From JBMNQS01 sp050944255 (GTDB taxonomy: Bacteria > Bacillota > Clostridia > Christensenellales > Maliibacteriaceae): a stretch of DNA of 5,214 nucleotides. Of this stretch, positions 4,446 through 5,214 are shown piece after piece; the first letter of the stretch is position 1; each line of letters opens with the position of its first letter. Where the stretch lies: the NCBI GenBank assembly GCA_050944255.1, contig JBMNQS010000104.1, positions 1-5,214 of the forward strand. Direction: 5' to 3'. Below the pieces are notes generated by a model. It made no database searches. It was not told the origin of the DNA and worked only from the letters and a program-made list of their open reading frames with translations. Made by a program: the position numbers and the translations under genes.

Positions 4446-5214
4446 ATGGATATCCGTCAAGCCCTTGAAAACGCCGAGAAACTTTTTCCCGGCGGGAAAG
4501 CCCGCTACGAAAAAATTCTGGCCAATTTTTATTCCTTCTTTGGAAACGCGGCGGATATTCATTTGATCAGCGCGCCGGGAAGAGTGGAGATCGGGGGCAA
4601 TCACACCGACCACCAGAGGGGATGCGTGCTGGCGGCGGCGGTGAACCTGGACATCATGGGCGCCTGCGCCAAAAACGGCTTGAATGAAATCCGCATCCTA
4701 TCCGAAGGCTATCCGCTCATCAGCGTTTCGCTGGAAAACCTGTCCGTCCGGGAAGCGGACAGGAACACTTCCGCCGCGCTGGTGCGGGGCATCGCCGAAC
4801 AATACGGCCGGCTTTACGCCAAAAACGGCGGTCCGGGCGGCGCTTTCCCGCCGCTTGGGTTTGACGCCTGCGTCCAGTCCGACATCCCCGCGGGAAGCGG
4901 CGTCTCGTCCTCCGGCGCCTTTGAGGTATTTATCGCCGCCTGCATGAACCACCTGTTTTTCGGCGGAAAGATTTCCCCCGAAGAAATGGCGCAAATGGGC
5001 CGCTACGCGGAAAATATCCACTTCGGAAAGCCCAGCGGCCTGATGGACCAGATGACCTGCGCCACCGGGGGCCTGGTGTTCATCGATTTTTCCGCCGGTG
5101 ACGGGGCGCCCTTCGTGAAGAAACTGCGGGCGCAGGTGAGCGGCCACGCGCTGTGCATCATCGAGGCCGGGGACAGCCACGAGGACCTGACCGCAGACTA
5201 CGCGGCCATCACAA
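4446..5214 (+). CDS. galK: galactokinase, N-terminal part (3' end outside window)
   Basis: The first 256 codons of galactokinase, a GHMP-family kinase that converts galactose and ATP to galactose-1-phosphate, the substrate of the GalT encoded just upstream. The reading frame is open to the window edge. Landmarks are the sugar-binding signature GRVEIGGNHTDH (45-56), the ATP-binding GHMP loop PAGSGVSSSGA (148-158) and GLMDQ (198-202), with Asp201 as the likely catalytic base. Compared with the textbook GRxNLIGEHTDY motif, the Glu is replaced by Asn52 while His53 and Asp55 are kept. From memory this form recurs in clostridial galactokinases. The ATG is preceded by AAAGGAG (4434-4440) with a 5-nt gap. 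Usual family length is about 380-430 residues, so roughly a third of the gene is missing to the right. Confidence 0.96.
   Translation, partial: MDIRQALENAEKLFPGGKARYEKILANFYSFFGNAADIHLISAPGRVEIGGNHTDHQRGCVLAAAVNLDIMGACAKNGLNEIRILSEGYPLISVSLENLSVREADRNTSAALVRGIAEQYGRLYAKNGGPGGAFPPLGFDACVQSDIPAGSGVSSSGAFEVFIAACMNHLFFGGKISPEEMAQMGRYAENIHFGKPSGLMDQMTCATGGLVFIDFSAGDGAPFVKKLRAQVSGHALCIIEAGDSHEDLTADYAAIT

Noticed and set aside
4698..5180. 160-codon - strand frame opposite galK
   Set aside because: Antisense to clearly recognisable galactokinase motifs.
1..5214. CRISPR arrays, insertion sequences, tRNA or rRNA genes, or an unknown defence system
   Set aside because: No regularly spaced repeats, transposase-like frames, terminal inverted repeats or RNA-gene signatures were seen; all substantial coding regions belong to known housekeeping-type families.

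Overview
The window suggests a fairly GC-rich member of the Bacillota, probably class Clostridia. The grounds are strong AAGGAG-type ribosome binding sites, a class II (Firmicutes-type) galT, a galactokinase with the sequence GGNHTDHQ in its sugar motif, and AT-rich sigma-A-type promoters in GC-rich surroundings. This is inferred from family resemblance, and no 16S or other marker is present.

Layout. (1) Positions 1-249 hold the 3' end of an alpha/beta hydrolase gene on the + strand. (2) Positions 250-406 are a convergent intergenic gap with several GC-rich dyads and a short imperfect repeat. (3) Positions 407-1240 (- strand) encode an intact 277-residue esterase of the tributyrin/feruloyl-esterase (PF00756-like) type. 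(4) Positions 1241-1490 are a divergent intergenic region with a dyad before the esterase and a good promoter for the next gene. (5) Positions 1491-2159 (+) encode a HAD-superfamily phosphatase. (6) Positions 2110-2619 (-) encode a 2H phosphoesterase (LigT/2'-5' RNA ligase-like) whose 3' end overlaps the HAD gene by 50 bp. (7) Positions 2620-2886 are a divergent control region: a terminator-like hairpin and two back-to-back promoters whose -35 boxes form an inverted repeat. (8) Positions 2887-4374 (+) are galT, starting at TTG. (9) Positions 4446-5214 (+) are galK, cut off by the window edge.

The gal genes form a clear unit. GalK phosphorylates galactose to galactose-1-phosphate, and GalT exchanges it with UDP-glucose to give UDP-galactose and glucose-1-phosphate (Leloir pathway). 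No galE or galM is visible; they may lie downstream or elsewhere. The other four genes are generic hydrolases or phosphoesterases with no obvious pathway link to gal, although the RNA-ligase-like gene appears to share its promoter region with galT.

I see no mobile element, CRISPR array, rRNA or tRNA, and no undescribed multi-gene system. The items most worth a second look are regulatory: the symmetric divergent promoter at 2770-2833, the terminator-like structure at 2660-2715, and the overlapping convergent 3' ends with a strong dyad at 2127-2157.
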